From: Psychromonas sp. L1A2
Lineage (GTDB): Bacteria; Pseudomonadota; Gammaproteobacteria; Enterobacterales; Psychromonadaceae
DNA length: 64,000 bases
Direction of reading: 5' to 3'
Assembly (NCBI RefSeq): GCF_009828855.1
Contig: NZ_WUAG01000002.1
Span: 1,736,001 to 1,800,000 of the forward strand
In this document: piece after piece, positions 9,381-18,216 of the stretch
Layout: every line of letters starts with the position of its first letter
Numbering within the stretch: position 1 is the first letter of the stretch
Translations under genes and position numbers: made by a program
The notes under the pieces: model-generated
What the model was told of the DNA's origin: nothing
Databases searched by the model: none
What the model saw: the letters and a program-made list of their open reading frames with translations, nothing else

Positions 9381-10559
9381 GTGTCAGGTTTAACTCGTAC
9401 CTTTTATCTATTTACAGGGTTTCATTCTTTCCTATTAGGGTTATTGCCTTTATTTATTGCCGTTATTTTATGGGATAAAGGCTTAACCATTAGTCATATT
9501 TCTTATTTTATTGCGCTGACTGCAGCAGGGTTTGTTGCTGCATTATACTATTGGGACCGCCTTCGAGCGACTCATCGTTGGCGCAAGTTAATAAGCTTAT
9601 CGTTTATCTTCCAAAGTCTATTTGTGCTGTTATTAGTGTGGGATAACCAATTAGCTCTAGTGACAATAGGTGCTTTAATTAATGGCGCTGCAGGTTGTTT
9701 TTATTGGTCTACACAACGCCTTTTATTTCAAGCCATTACTGAAGATAAAAATACTGGTAACACCTTTGGCAATTTTCAAATCTTAGTTGTTTTTGCGTTA
9801 AAAATAGGTGTGTTAGTTGGTAGTTACCTTTTAGGCATGGAATATTTTATTGGATTGCTTGTACTTTCTTTATTGCTGTCCTTCTTAGGATTTAGTTTGG
9901 TTGATAAAAGCTTACAAGGGAAAAGTGAGTTATACGATTTAAAGCAAGTACCAGCCTTTAGCTTAAAGCAAATTGTTGGATTTAAAGATTCGCATCATTC
10001 AGTGATGATTTTTACTGTTGATGGTTTATTTTTGTTTTTAGAAAGTTACTTTTGGATGTTAACTATTTACATGCTGACACAGGAAAACGTAATGCAATTA
10101 GGGTTGATTTTAGTTGCGCTCAGTATTTTATTGGCACTTATTTTCTTCTTTATAAAAAAACAAATTGATCGTATTAATGTGCGAGTTATTTATAGCATTG
10201 CAGTGATTGGTTACGCTTGTTCATGGTTGTTTCGAGCTCAGTTAAATGAAGAGTCGAGCGCGATTATGTTATACAGCAGCTTATTATTAATTGCTTTTTT
10301 GAGTAACTTTTTTAGATTGGCTTTTAATAAACGCTTTTATGATATTGCCCGTCGTGAACAACCGACACGTTATATTATTTGTAAAAGTTACTACTCTCAA
10401 TTTATGTTGATGCTGTTGTTCAGTGTTATTGGATTTTTTACCGTATCGACAGGGCATGCATTACAACAATTACAGGTCTTATATTACTTGTGTATCCCGC
10501 TTGTTTTAGTCTATTTTATTTATGGTAATAAATCGTCCAATCAATGCTCACATGCGTAA
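9381..10559 (+). CDS. MFS transporter of the ATP-grasp operon
   Basis: This 392-residue membrane protein has about 11-12 helices and a major-facilitator layout: a short charged loop after helix 2 (YYWDRLRATHRWRKL), a long middle loop, and a second six-helix bundle. Translation starts at GTG immediately after the TAA of the preceding ATP-grasp gene, with no spacer, so coupling is almost certain. It is the last gene before the strong hairpin at 10602-10627. Its place behind two ligases suggests export of their product; that is inference, and uptake is not excluded. Confidence 0.75.
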   Translation: MSGLTRTFYLFTGFHSFLLGLLPLFIAVILWDKGLTISHISYFIALTAAGFVAALYYWDRLRATHRWRKLISLSFIFQSLFVLLLVWDNQLALVTIGALINGAAGCFYWSTQRLLFQAITEDKNTGNTFGNFQILVVFALKIGVLVGSYLLGMEYFIGLLVLSLLLSFLGFSLVDKSLQGKSELYDLKQVPAFSLKQIVGFKDSHHSVMIFTVDGLFLFLESYFWMLTIYMLTQENVMQLGLILVALSILLALIFFFIKKQIDRINVRVIYSIAVIGYACSWLFRAQLNEESSAIMLYSSLLLIAFLSNFFRLAFNKRFYDIARREQPTRYIICKSYYSQFMLMLLFSVIGFFTVSTGHALQQLQVLYYLCIPLVLVYFIYGNKSSNQCSHA

Positions 10560-10601
10560 TGAATATTTTTACATCGTACTTATAACGAAGTAAAACAAAC
10601 A

Positions 10602-10627
10602 AAAACGCCAGCAAGAAGCTGGCGTTT
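10602..10627. terminator. Bidirectional terminator between converging operons
   Basis: AAAACGCCAGC and GCTGGCGTTTT form a perfect 11-bp stem around a four-base loop (AAGA). It lies 42 bases past the MFS stop and 24 bases past the dapB-type stop on the other strand. A/T runs on both sides allow termination in both directions. Confidence 0.85.
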
Positions 10628-10651
10628 TATTAACTAGCATCTAACGAATTA

Positions 10652-11383
10652 TTAATCCATTAAATATTCTAAACCGTAAACTAACTCAGCGCGTTTTACG
10701 ACTTCTTTACAAGCTAAGCAGATCCCTGGCATAAACGATTCACGATGCTGTGAATTATGCTCAATTTTAAGGGTTTCACTTAAACCGCCAAAAAAGACAG
10801 TTTGTTGGGCAACGACACCTGGCAAACGAATCGAATGTAACTTCACACCATTTAACTCTGCGCCACGAGCACCTTCAATTAACTCTTTGTCACTACAAGG
10901 TGTTACCGCTTTAGTGCGCGCAGCTGCAATTAACTCAGCAGTACGAATACCTGTACCTGACGGACTTTCTTCTTTCTGTGGGCTATGCGCTTCAATGACT
11001 TCTACGTCAGGTAAGTACTTTGCAGCTTGTACAGCAAATTGCATCATCAATACGGCACCTATTGAGAAGTTAGGTGCAATTAATCCACCCAGCTTTTTCT
11101 CTTTAGCAAGTGCTTGTAGCTCTTCTACTTGCTGCTCTAGAAAACCACTGGTGCCAATAACAGGGCAAGCACCTGCATTAAGGATGGTTTGTGTATTATT
11201 GAATCCTGCTGAAGCTGCGGTTAAATCAACAACAACTTGAGCGCCTGTTTGCTTTATTAAGGCTGCTAAATCGTCACCAAAATCACAAGCACCGACTAAT
11301 TCTAACTCAGCGTCATTATTAACGGCTTTAACGGCTTCTCCACCCATACGACCTTTTGCGCCGTTTACAATTACTTTAACCAT
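10652..11383 (-). CDS. dapB: 4-hydroxy-tetrahydrodipicolinate reductase (DapB family, short form)
   Basis: DapB reduces the dihydrodipicolinate precursor with NAD(P)H in lysine/diaminopimelate synthesis. The Rossmann motif is VIVNGAKGRMGGEAV at the N-terminus, and VVVDLTAASAG and GACPVIGTSG match the cofactor and substrate regions. The catalytic loop is EAHSPQKEESPSGTG, where classic DapB has E-x-H-H-x3-K-x-D-A-P-S-G-T-A. The second His is therefore Ser, and DA is ES. At 243 residues it is shorter than E. coli DapB (273). The fold is clear, but the motif changes leave open a related reductase activity. A strong AGGAA site precedes ATG. It lies 19 bases behind the DUF2956 gene and is probably cotranscribed with it. 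Confidence 0.8.
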   Translation of the reverse strand: MVKVIVNGAKGRMGGEAVKAVNNDAELELVGACDFGDDLAALIKQTGAQVVVDLTAASAGFNNTQTILNAGACPVIGTSGFLEQQVEELQALAKEKKLGGLIAPNFSIGAVLMMQFAVQAAKYLPDVEVIEAHSPQKEESPSGTGIRTAELIAAARTKAVTPCSDKELIEGARGAELNGVKLHSIRLPGVVAQQTVFFGGLSETLKIEHNSQHRESFMPGICLACKEVVKRAELVYGLEYLMD

Positions 11384-11402
11384 GTTTATTCCTTTACTTC
11401 AT

Positions 11403-11729
11403 TTATAAATTTAAAAAATGGTAGCCAATAAATCCAATCCAACTTAATACCAGTAGTGTCCAAGGTAGAATGTGATTTGTAGATTTATTGTCGCTGGTAT
11501 CTATTTCTGGTTCATTATCAACTACAGGCGCTTTCTTTTTTTTGGCTTTATCTGCTTCTCGTTGCTTGCTCTTTGCTAGCTTTTTATATTCAGCAATACC
11601 TTTTTGAATGCCTAATGCAATCAATCGTGTTTGTTCTTTCGTTTGCCCTGGTTTTTGTATTTTTTTTGCCATGGCGAGTGCTTCATCTTGTGTTTCTTGC
11701 GATACGGCTGGTTTATGATGTTTGGCCAT
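11403..11729 (-). CDS. DUF2956-family protein with C-terminal membrane anchor
   Basis: This 108-residue protein has a charged, Lys/Gln-rich helical body (ETQDEALAMAKKIQKPGQTK, then a basic KAKKKK stretch) and one C-terminal transmembrane helix (ILPWTLLVLSWIGFIGYHFL). The conserved QTKEQTRLIALGIQKGI core is typical of DUF2956, a gammaproteobacterial family of unknown function. The layout suggests a tail-anchored inner-membrane protein with a cytoplasmic basic domain. It sits between DUF1289 (64 bases upstream) and the dapB-type gene (19 bases downstream) on one likely transcript. Confidence 0.8.
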   Translation of the reverse strand: MAKHHKPAVSQETQDEALAMAKKIQKPGQTKEQTRLIALGIQKGIAEYKKLAKSKQREADKAKKKKAPVVDNEPEIDTSDNKSTNHILPWTLLVLSWIGFIGYHFLNL

Positions 11730-11793
11730 TTGATATCTTCTGTATTTAGAATGTGAATGAGCTTTTATAGTTGGATTTTACCTTTTAAAAGCC

Positions 11794-12009
11794 TTAATTA
11801 CTTTCTTGAGCCTTCTTTGAGCGCTTAATTGCTTTTCGATTTACATTTTCTAAAAACTTTTCAGGATCATCATAATTATATTTAACTAAATGCTCTACCA
11901 GTTGCTTGGTGATCAACTGTGTTTCAGTAATTTCTTCTCTACTTCTGCCGCAACCGCCGCAACGATCTTCATTACTCGTACAGTCACCTGTGCATGGACT
12001 AAATTTCAT
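11794..12009 (-). CDS. DUF1289-family Cys-rich small protein
   Basis: This 71-residue protein has the DUF1289 signature: CTGDCTSNEDRCGGCGRSREE, four cysteines spaced to bind a metal ion (probably zinc or an Fe-S centre; inferred). A basic helical tail follows. Members are widespread in Proteobacteria and of unknown function. It is the first gene of the DUF1289-DUF2956-dapB group and is divergent from cti, with about 190 bases between them that hold both promoters. Confidence 0.8.
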   Translation of the reverse strand: MKFSPCTGDCTSNEDRCGGCGRSREEITETQLITKQLVEHLVKYNYDDPEKFLENVNRKAIKRSKKAQESN

Positions 12010-12201
12010 TTGATGTATCCTGTTTCTTTCATACTAAATTATCTGATTATTATACTAATTCTTTGCTTACATACATTTTTTAGTATCTATAATGGTTTAT
12101 TTACTTATCTAAATACATCAAGCTGTATAGTAACTTAGATAATTGTTAACATTCGCATTAACAACTGATTATATATTCTAGCAATTTTAGAGAGCAGCTT
12201 C

Positions 12202-14544
12202 ATGACTTTTAAAGCATTAATTATATTACTATGCAGCGTACTTATTAGTGCTTGCTCTGATACAGAAGATCAACTGAACGAAGACTATGGTAAAGACCAA
12301 GCACGACCTAGACAATTATCTATAGATGATTTGTTAGCACAGGAATATCGAGATCAAGTTATGCCTATTCTTGAGAAACGCTGTGTTGTTTGTCATGGTT
12401 GTTATGATGCACCTTGCCAGTTAAAACTATCTTCACCTGAAGGAATCGATCGTGGAGCGAGTAAAGATCAAGTTTATAACGGTCAGCGTTTATTAGGTGC
12501 GAAACCTTCACGTTTGTTTATCGATGCACATGATACGGAACAATGGCGTGAAAAAGGTTTTTCATCGGTATTGAATGAACGTGATCAAACCATGCTGGCT
12601 AATTTACAGGGCAGCATAATGTATAAGCTGTTATTACAAAAAGAAAATAATCCTGAGCTGCAAGGCATCCTACCGGAAGAGTTTAATTACTCCTTAGATC
12701 GTCAAGATCAATGTCCAGACATTAATCAATTAGATGATTACCAAGAAGATTTCCCATTAGGTGGAATGCCATACGGATTACCTAACTTAAGCAACCATGA
12801 GTTTAAAACATTAGAAGCATGGATTGCCAAAGGGGCGCCGATGTCGGAGCCTTTGCCTTTATCTGAAGCCACTTCAAAACTAGTTGCTCATTGGGAACAA
12901 AAATTAAATGGCGATTCACCTAAAGAACAGCTAGTAGCTCGTTATATTTATGAACACCTTTTTATTGGGCATATTTATTTTGATGCATTGCCTATCAGCA
13001 CTGATACGCCTCCTCGATTCTTCAAATTAGTGCGCTCGTCAACACCGCCAGGTGAGCCATTAAAAATAATCCCAACACGCCGTCCTTACGACGACCCTAA
13101 AGTGGATCGTGTTTACTATCGTTTAATGCTAGATCGTGCAACAACGTTAGCTAAAACTAATTTACCTTATGTCTTTAATGAGCAGCGAGAACAATTATGG
13201 GACAAATTATTTTATAACGCAGATTTTACGATCGATACGTTGCCTGATTATAAAGACTTCAATCCTTTCGTCGTCTTTAAAGATATTCCAAGCAGCGCGC
13301 GTTATCAGTTTATGTTGAAAGAAGCTTACTTTACGATAAGTGGTTTTATTAAAGGGCCTGTTTGTCGTGGGCAAGTGGCTGTGAATGTTATTAATGATAA
13401 ATTCTGGGTGTTTTTTGTAGAGCCTGACTCGACAAGTAATGCAGATGTTGATCATTTTGTTTATGAGCAAGCCAATAATCTAAGGCTACCTGCGGAATCA
13501 AGTAGTAATAACCTATCGGTAATCGAATGGCTTTCTTATGCAAAAGGTAGTCGTCAATATGTGAAAGCAAAAAGCGAGTACATTAAACGCTTTATGAATC
13601 ATGATACTGGGTTAAATCTTTCTAATATTTGGTCTGGTAATGAAAATGCGGCACTAACTGTTTTCAGACATATTGATAGTGCGACGGTAGTCAAAGGCGC
13701 ATTAGGTAAACAGCCTAAAACAGCTTGGTTAATTGATTATCCAATTCTAGAACGAATTCATTATCTATTGGTGGCGGGTTTTGATGTTTACGGTAATGTC
13801 GGACATCAAGTAACGACTCGTTTATACATGGACTTTTTACGTATTGAGTCAGAAACTAACTTTATCTCTTTTATACCAAATGAGTTTAGAAAGCCTGTGT
13901 TAGCTAGTTGGTACTTAGGTGCAACTAAAGAGTTAAAAGAATATTTGAATGACAGGAATCTAATGCATGCTCGCCCATCAGGTATTAAATATCAAACGGA
14001 ATTCCCAAAAGAAGAGTTACTAAATCGTTTAAAACACTATGTCTATACACAACCTATGTTGAAAGCCAAAAATGAGCAATATCGAGTGCCTGAGCAAGAT
14101 CTTGAGCTAAAACGTTTGAACAGCTTGGATAATTCAGTTGTTGTCGCATTACCTCAAGTCTCTTTTGTCATTATTGAAGATAAAAAGAACGACGATAGAG
14201 CTTATACGCTAATACGTCATAACGCACATAAAAATGTTGCTAGCTTACTTAATGAAGAAGCAAATCGTTTAGTGTCTGAAGACACCGCTGAAGTATTTAA
14301 AGGCTTTTTAGGAACCTATCCAGGGCTTATATTTAAAGTATCTTCTGCTGATAAAGGAGACTTTGTTAGCTTATTCTTACAAGCTAATGACTCGCAAAAA
14401 TTTCAAGAATTAATCACTCGATACGGTGTAAGGCGAAGTGATACTAAGTTTTGGGAAGTAAGTGATCATTTACACGATTTGTACTTACAACAAGATCCGA
14501 TTGAATATGGATTGTTTGATTATAATCGCTTAATTAACCGTTAA
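12202..14544 (+). CDS. cti: Fatty acid cis/trans isomerase (haem protein)
   Basis: Cti converts cis-unsaturated fatty acids of membrane phospholipids into trans isomers, a rapid way to stiffen the membrane under solvent, heat or osmotic stress. The 780-residue length fits the family. The N-terminus has a short hydrophobic segment ending in ISAC, a plausible lipobox with Cys18, so a lipoprotein anchor in the periplasm is likely. The c-type haem motif CVVCH is at residues 61-65. The rest matches Cti in character, for example LGGMPYGLPNLSNHEF and EALKAWIAKGAPM-like segments in the cytochrome-like N-terminal part, then a large C-terminal domain. It is monocistronic. Confidence 0.9.
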   Translation: MTFKALIILLCSVLISACSDTEDQLNEDYGKDQARPRQLSIDDLLAQEYRDQVMPILEKRCVVCHGCYDAPCQLKLSSPEGIDRGASKDQVYNGQRLLGAKPSRLFIDAHDTEQWREKGFSSVLNERDQTMLANLQGSIMYKLLLQKENNPELQGILPEEFNYSLDRQDQCPDINQLDDYQEDFPLGGMPYGLPNLSNHEFKTLEAWIAKGAPMSEPLPLSEATSKLVAHWEQKLNGDSPKEQLVARYIYEHLFIGHIYFDALPISTDTPPRFFKLVRSSTPPGEPLKIIPTRRPYDDPKVDRVYYRLMLDRATTLAKTNLPYVFNEQREQLWDKLFYNADFTIDTLPDYKDFNPFVVFKDIPSSARYQFMLKEAYFTISGFIKGPVCRGQVAVNVINDKFWVFFVEPDSTSNADVDHFVYEQANNLRLPAESSSNNLSVIEWLSYAKGSRQYVKAKSEYIKRFMNHDTGLNLSNIWSGNENAALTVFRHIDSATVVKGALGKQPKTAWLIDYPILERIHYLLVAGFDVYGNVGHQVTTRLYMDFLRIESETNFISFIPNEFRKPVLASWYLGATKELKEYLNDRNLMHARPSGIKYQTEFPKEELLNRLKHYVYTQPMLKAKNEQYRVPEQDLELKRLNSLDNSVVVALPQVSFVIIEDKKNDDRAYTLIRHNAHKNVASLLNEEANRLVSEDTAEVFKGFLGTYPGLIFKVSSADKGDFVSLFLQANDSQKFQELITRYGVRRSDTKFWEVSDHLHDLYLQQDPIEYGLFDYNRLINR

Positions 14545-14595
14545 TTTATCATTGGAAATATCATCTTTAGAATAGATGCTCCGATAAATGTGAAT

Positions 14596-14631
14596 GAGCA
14601 TTTAGACGATTTTTTAACTGTCTAGGTGCTC
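14596..14631. terminator. Stem-loop downstream of cti
   Basis: GAGCATTTAGAC pairs with GTCTAGGTGCTC (two mismatches) across a 12-base, T-rich loop. No T-run follows the 3' arm, so a classical terminator is doubtful. It may instead protect the cti 3' end. The rest of the gap to 14818 is AT-rich and featureless. Confidence 0.4.
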
Positions 14632-14818
14632 CTTTAAAGCGTCAAAACCTAGAGACTAAAAATGATTAAACAGTTTAACGAGTTACATTGAAAACGAAAC
14701 TTGCTCCTTATTTTTAATTCTATTTAGGTATTAACGTTTTTATACACTGTTTAAAATTATGTAATTTAAGTAGACTATTAATCATAATAAATGGTCTATT
14801 TAAATAACAAAGATAACG

Positions 14819-16702
14819 ATGAAAACAAATAACTTTCACGACAAGCGATTAGCCTTCGTTAGTTCTTACTTTAGCTCTGCTATCATTATTAATACAATAG
14901 TATCTTGTGTTGTTGTGTTCAGCGGCATCAACCATAGCGGTGCTGAAGCGAAACTATATTGGTTTATTGCCTTAACGTTTATCTCCCTTCTTCGTGTCGT
15001 TAATCATCTTTATGTTAGTAATGACAATAAAAACAAATACAATTTTTATTTTATCGGTGTTTTATTAACTGCTTTTACATGGGGGCTTTTCCCAATTTTG
15101 TTTTTTGAACAAATGTTGATGCAAGAAAAATTCATATCGTTGGTTGTATTCAGTTCACTGGCCGGTGGTGGTGTTAATGTTTTAGCGTCAGATATTCGTT
15201 CTTCTATTTCATACATCACTTTTTTACTCGTTCCCTTTAGTATTTTATTATTATTGCAACCTATTGGCGATGAGCGAATGCTCGGTGTATTAGGCCTCGT
15301 ATTATGGTTTATTCTTTGTTTTGTAACCGCTGTACGTACCGCTAAAGATGTTAAATCATCAATAATGAATGAGTTAAAATTAGATCTATTCATTGATGAT
15401 TTAGAAAAAGAAGTACAATTACGAACAGACAAAATAATCCTTTTAGAACAAAGAGATCATCTCACACAGTTATTTAATCGAGAAAGTTTTGTCTCTAATG
15501 TTGAACTTGATTTAGCTGAAAATAGTAATGGTATCAAAGCTATTTTATTTTTAGACATGGATTATTTTAAAGTTATCAATGATAAATATGGTCATGATTT
15601 TGGAGATTTTGTTTTAGCTGAAACAGGTAGACGACTAGTTAGCTCAGAGAAGGATAGTGGTTTTATTGCTTGTCGGTGGGGTGGCGATGAATTTATTTTT
15701 TACACTCGTCAAGACTCAAAAGAAACCTTATTTGACTGTATTACTGATTTAGTAGATGAATTAACCAAACCTGTTAACAACATGCACTATCAGGTAAAAC
15801 CTTCTTTTAAAATTGGACTGTATTTTACACATGATGCATTCGATCTTACCCAAGCAATAAAATATGCTGACGTTGCTATGTATGAAGGCAAAAAAAGTCG
15901 TAATGAAATTTCTGTGTTTGATGAACGTATGTGTGCCTCATTAAAACGAGAAGAAACATTACGCAGCTCAATTAAAGATTGTATTGAAAAAGGAGACTTT
16001 CATCTTTGTTACCAACCTATTATTGATATTACGAGTAATAAAATAACTTCATTTGAGGTCTTATTGAGATGGCAGTTTAATGATGAATTTATTCCCCCAT
16101 CTGAATTTATTGATATTGCTGAAAGGTATGGGGAAATTAATTTCCTAGGTGAGTTTGTTCTTGAACAAGCCATTCAAAGCTTGAGTCAGTTAAATGATTT
16201 AGATGCTCGTATTGCACTGTCAATTAATGTGTCTGTCTTGCAACTAGAAAATCATAATTTTTTAGCGCTATTAGCTGATTTAATAGAAACTTATGCCGTT
16301 GAACCAAGCAATGTTCACTTAGAGATTACTGAAACGGTGATGATTAAAAACTTAGAATATCTATCTAAAGTGATCACTCAAATAAAGAATACTGGCGTAC
16401 ATATCTCGATTGATGACTTTGGTACAGGTTTCTCTTCGATCTCTGTGTTAAAAGAATTGTCTGTTGATTATATTAAAATCGATAAGTCTTTTATTGATAA
16501 CATTTGTGACTATTCAAAAGATGAAAGTATTGTCTCAGCCGTGACTAAAATGTCGCATATGATTGGTTGTAAAGTGATAGCCGAAGGCGTTGAAAAGAAA
16601 GAACAGTTAATAATTTTAGAAAAGTTAAGTGTTGATAAATACCAAGGGTTCTTATTTAGCAAACCAGTCCAACTTTCAGAAGCGATTAAGTTAATAAGCT
16701 AA
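14819..16702 (+). CDS. Membrane GGDEF-EAL protein (c-di-GMP signalling)
   Basis: Residues 1-170 hold about six transmembrane helices forming an uncharacterised membrane sensor. A GGDEF domain follows (about 205-370) and an EAL domain (about 380-627). The cyclase signature is intact: WGGDEF, with GGDEF at residues 288-292 and LDMDYFKVINDKYGHDFGD upstream. The EAL motif reads EVL at residues 413-415, and the catalytic-loop region DDFGTGFSSISVL is kept. No RxxD inhibitory site is visible before GGDEF. Both activities are possible, since EVL retains the metal-binding Glu. The gene stands alone, about 250 bases ahead of the HDOD gene. Confidence 0.88.
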   Translation: MKTNNFHDKRLAFVSSYFSSAIIINTIVSCVVVFSGINHSGAEAKLYWFIALTFISLLRVVNHLYVSNDNKNKYNFYFIGVLLTAFTWGLFPILFFEQMLMQEKFISLVVFSSLAGGGVNVLASDIRSSISYITFLLVPFSILLLLQPIGDERMLGVLGLVLWFILCFVTAVRTAKDVKSSIMNELKLDLFIDDLEKEVQLRTDKIILLEQRDHLTQLFNRESFVSNVELDLAENSNGIKAILFLDMDYFKVINDKYGHDFGDFVLAETGRRLVSSEKDSGFIACRWGGDEFIFYTRQDSKETLFDCITDLVDELTKPVNNMHYQVKPSFKIGLYFTHDAFDLTQAIKYADVAMYEGKKSRNEISVFDERMCASLKREETLRSSIKDCIEKGDFHLCYQPIIDITSNKITSFEVLLRWQFNDEFIPPSEFIDIAERYGEINFLGEFVLEQAIQSLSQLNDLDARIALSINVSVLQLENHNFLALLADLIETYAVEPSNVHLEITETVMIKNLEYLSKVITQIKNTGVHISIDDFGTGFSSISVLKELSVDYIKIDKSFIDNICDYSKDESIVSAVTKMSHMIGCKVIAEGVEKKEQLIILEKLSVDKYQGFLFSKPVQLSEAIKLIS

Positions 16703-16953
16703 CTTAATTCAACTAGCATAAATACACAGTATTTCATTATCATTAGCAATAGTGCCTTATGAGTTTTTGTATTTTATTTTAAATTTCTCTTAACCTTCTT
16801 ATTAACTGATATTAATAGCTATTTCTACATATTTCTTAGCAAACATCGTCATATTTAACTTATTAATTAATACCCATTAAGAGTTAATATTTGATTTTAT
16901 ATGCGTTTCGGCTTATTTTATCTAATTCATTATTTAATAGGCAACATATTCAC

Positions 16954-17784
16954 ATGGAGTTAACTGCACAACTTTTTAAAGATGTAAAAAAGCTACCCGT
17001 TTTACCTTATATATTGGTTGAACTTATGGATTCGTTTTCAGACGAAGAGGCACGAGTAGAAGACATCGCAAAAAAGGTAGCTCAAGACCAATCAATTAGC
17101 GCAAAAGTAATTCGGATGGCGAATTCAACCGCTTATCGTCGTGGTAAAGAAGTTGAATCCATTGAAGAAGCGGTGATCCGTTTAGGTTTTAATCAAGTAA
17201 GAAGTATTGTAGTCGCAGCAACGTTTTCTAATGTTTTTCCTGAGATAGCTGGATTTGATAAAGATAAATTTTGGAAAGAAACATTTATAACAGCAAGCAT
17301 TGCAAAAAACTTAGCAAAACATACCACTATCAATAATGAAACGGCCTTTACTTGTGCCATGATGCATAATATTGGTGAACTATTATTACAAATAATCAAA
17401 CCTGAAGAGTGTGCGTTAATAAAAGCCGCAATTGAAGCTGGCCAACCTCGCTTATATGCACAACGTGAGTTTTTTGGTTTCGACTACACAGAGGTAGGCG
17501 TTGAATTAGCTAAACACTGGAACTTTTCATCGACCTTTTGCAATGCGATTGAACAACAACTTGATCCCTTATCTTATGATAATCCCTCACAAGCCGCGAT
17601 TTTGATCCGCTTATCAGTCTTTATGCGTTTTGCATGGGCTGCTGGATTACCACCTGAAATGATCGTCCAACGCTTTCCTGAGCCGCTAACCAATGCAATT
17701 AAACTGGATAAAGATGGCATTTTAGACACCTTCTCTAGCATGATAGAAGAAGGCCAAGATTTAGTTCGAATGATCAAAGAATAA
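16954..17784 (+). CDS. HDOD-domain protein
   Basis: This 276-residue cytoplasmic protein is one HDOD domain, a non-catalytic relative of the HD hydrolases that is linked to c-di-GMP and other signalling. Typical segments are KKLPVLPYILVELMDSFSD, VAQDQSISAKVIRMANSTAY, EEAVIRLGFNQVRSIVVAA and MMHNIGELLLQ. ATG at 16954 is chosen because HDOD proteins start just before the L-P-x-L-P motif; the 21 in-frame codons upstream do not look conserved. It follows the GGDEF-EAL gene in the same direction, with a gap of about 250 bases, so it may respond to the same signal. Its partner is unknown. Confidence 0.85.
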   Translation: MELTAQLFKDVKKLPVLPYILVELMDSFSDEEARVEDIAKKVAQDQSISAKVIRMANSTAYRRGKEVESIEEAVIRLGFNQVRSIVVAATFSNVFPEIAGFDKDKFWKETFITASIAKNLAKHTTINNETAFTCAMMHNIGELLLQIIKPEECALIKAAIEAGQPRLYAQREFFGFDYTEVGVELAKHWNFSSTFCNAIEQQLDPLSYDNPSQAAILIRLSVFMRFAWAAGLPPEMIVQRFPEPLTNAIKLDKDGILDTFSSMIEEGQDLVRMIKE

Positions 17785-17879
17785 TAGATAACTATTAACT
17801 GTTTTATGCCAACACTACTCAACGTTATTTAATCGACCGCATGCAATAAACGATAATCTTGTTTATTGCTCTGTAAAAT

Positions 17880-18114
17880 AGTTCATGGTTTAGCAAAATG
17901 CTTAGCCATTATTCCTGCTTGTTTAACACCTTTCCCAACATAAACTTCACCTAATACTGTTTTAACGGCTATGTTTTCAGTTGATCGATTACATAGCTTT
18001 TTGCCCGACTCCATTGACTCAAATAACCCAACGTTCATGGGTTGGTTTGTTAGTCGTTAACTGTTTAATAAAGTGAGTTTTCCCTGCTCCTAAAAATCCA
18101 GCGGTTAGGTGACA
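17880..18114 (-). pseudogene. Remnant of a CobW/G3E-family GTPase gene
   Basis: Read on the minus strand, 18076-18099 encodes a perfect Walker A, GFLGAGKT, preceded by C-H-L-T-A. It is followed by HFIKQL, then E-R-W-V-I, a TGA stop, and VNGVGQ. This matches the CobW/G3E start (GFLGAGKTT, then ERWAVLVNEFG). Further on, a second frame reads AVKTVLGEVYVGKGVKQAG before another stop. There is no start codon and at least one stop and one frameshift, so this is a decayed fragment. It fills most of the 432-base gap between the HDOD gene and yicC. Confidence 0.7.
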
Positions 18115-18216
18115 GTTTATTGTTTGTTATATTAAATCGACTTCAAAATGAAGCGTATCGTAGCATGTTTAGCAGTTAGTCAGTTATACTCTGAATTCAA
18201 ATTTAAAGGGGAAAAT

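Noticed and set aside
13207..13470. Long antisense frames within cti and other genes (for example 13207-13470, 15046-15432, 41017-41331).
   Set aside because: They lie opposite strong coding sequence, lack ribosome-binding sites and have no recognisable protein content; they are shadows of codon bias.
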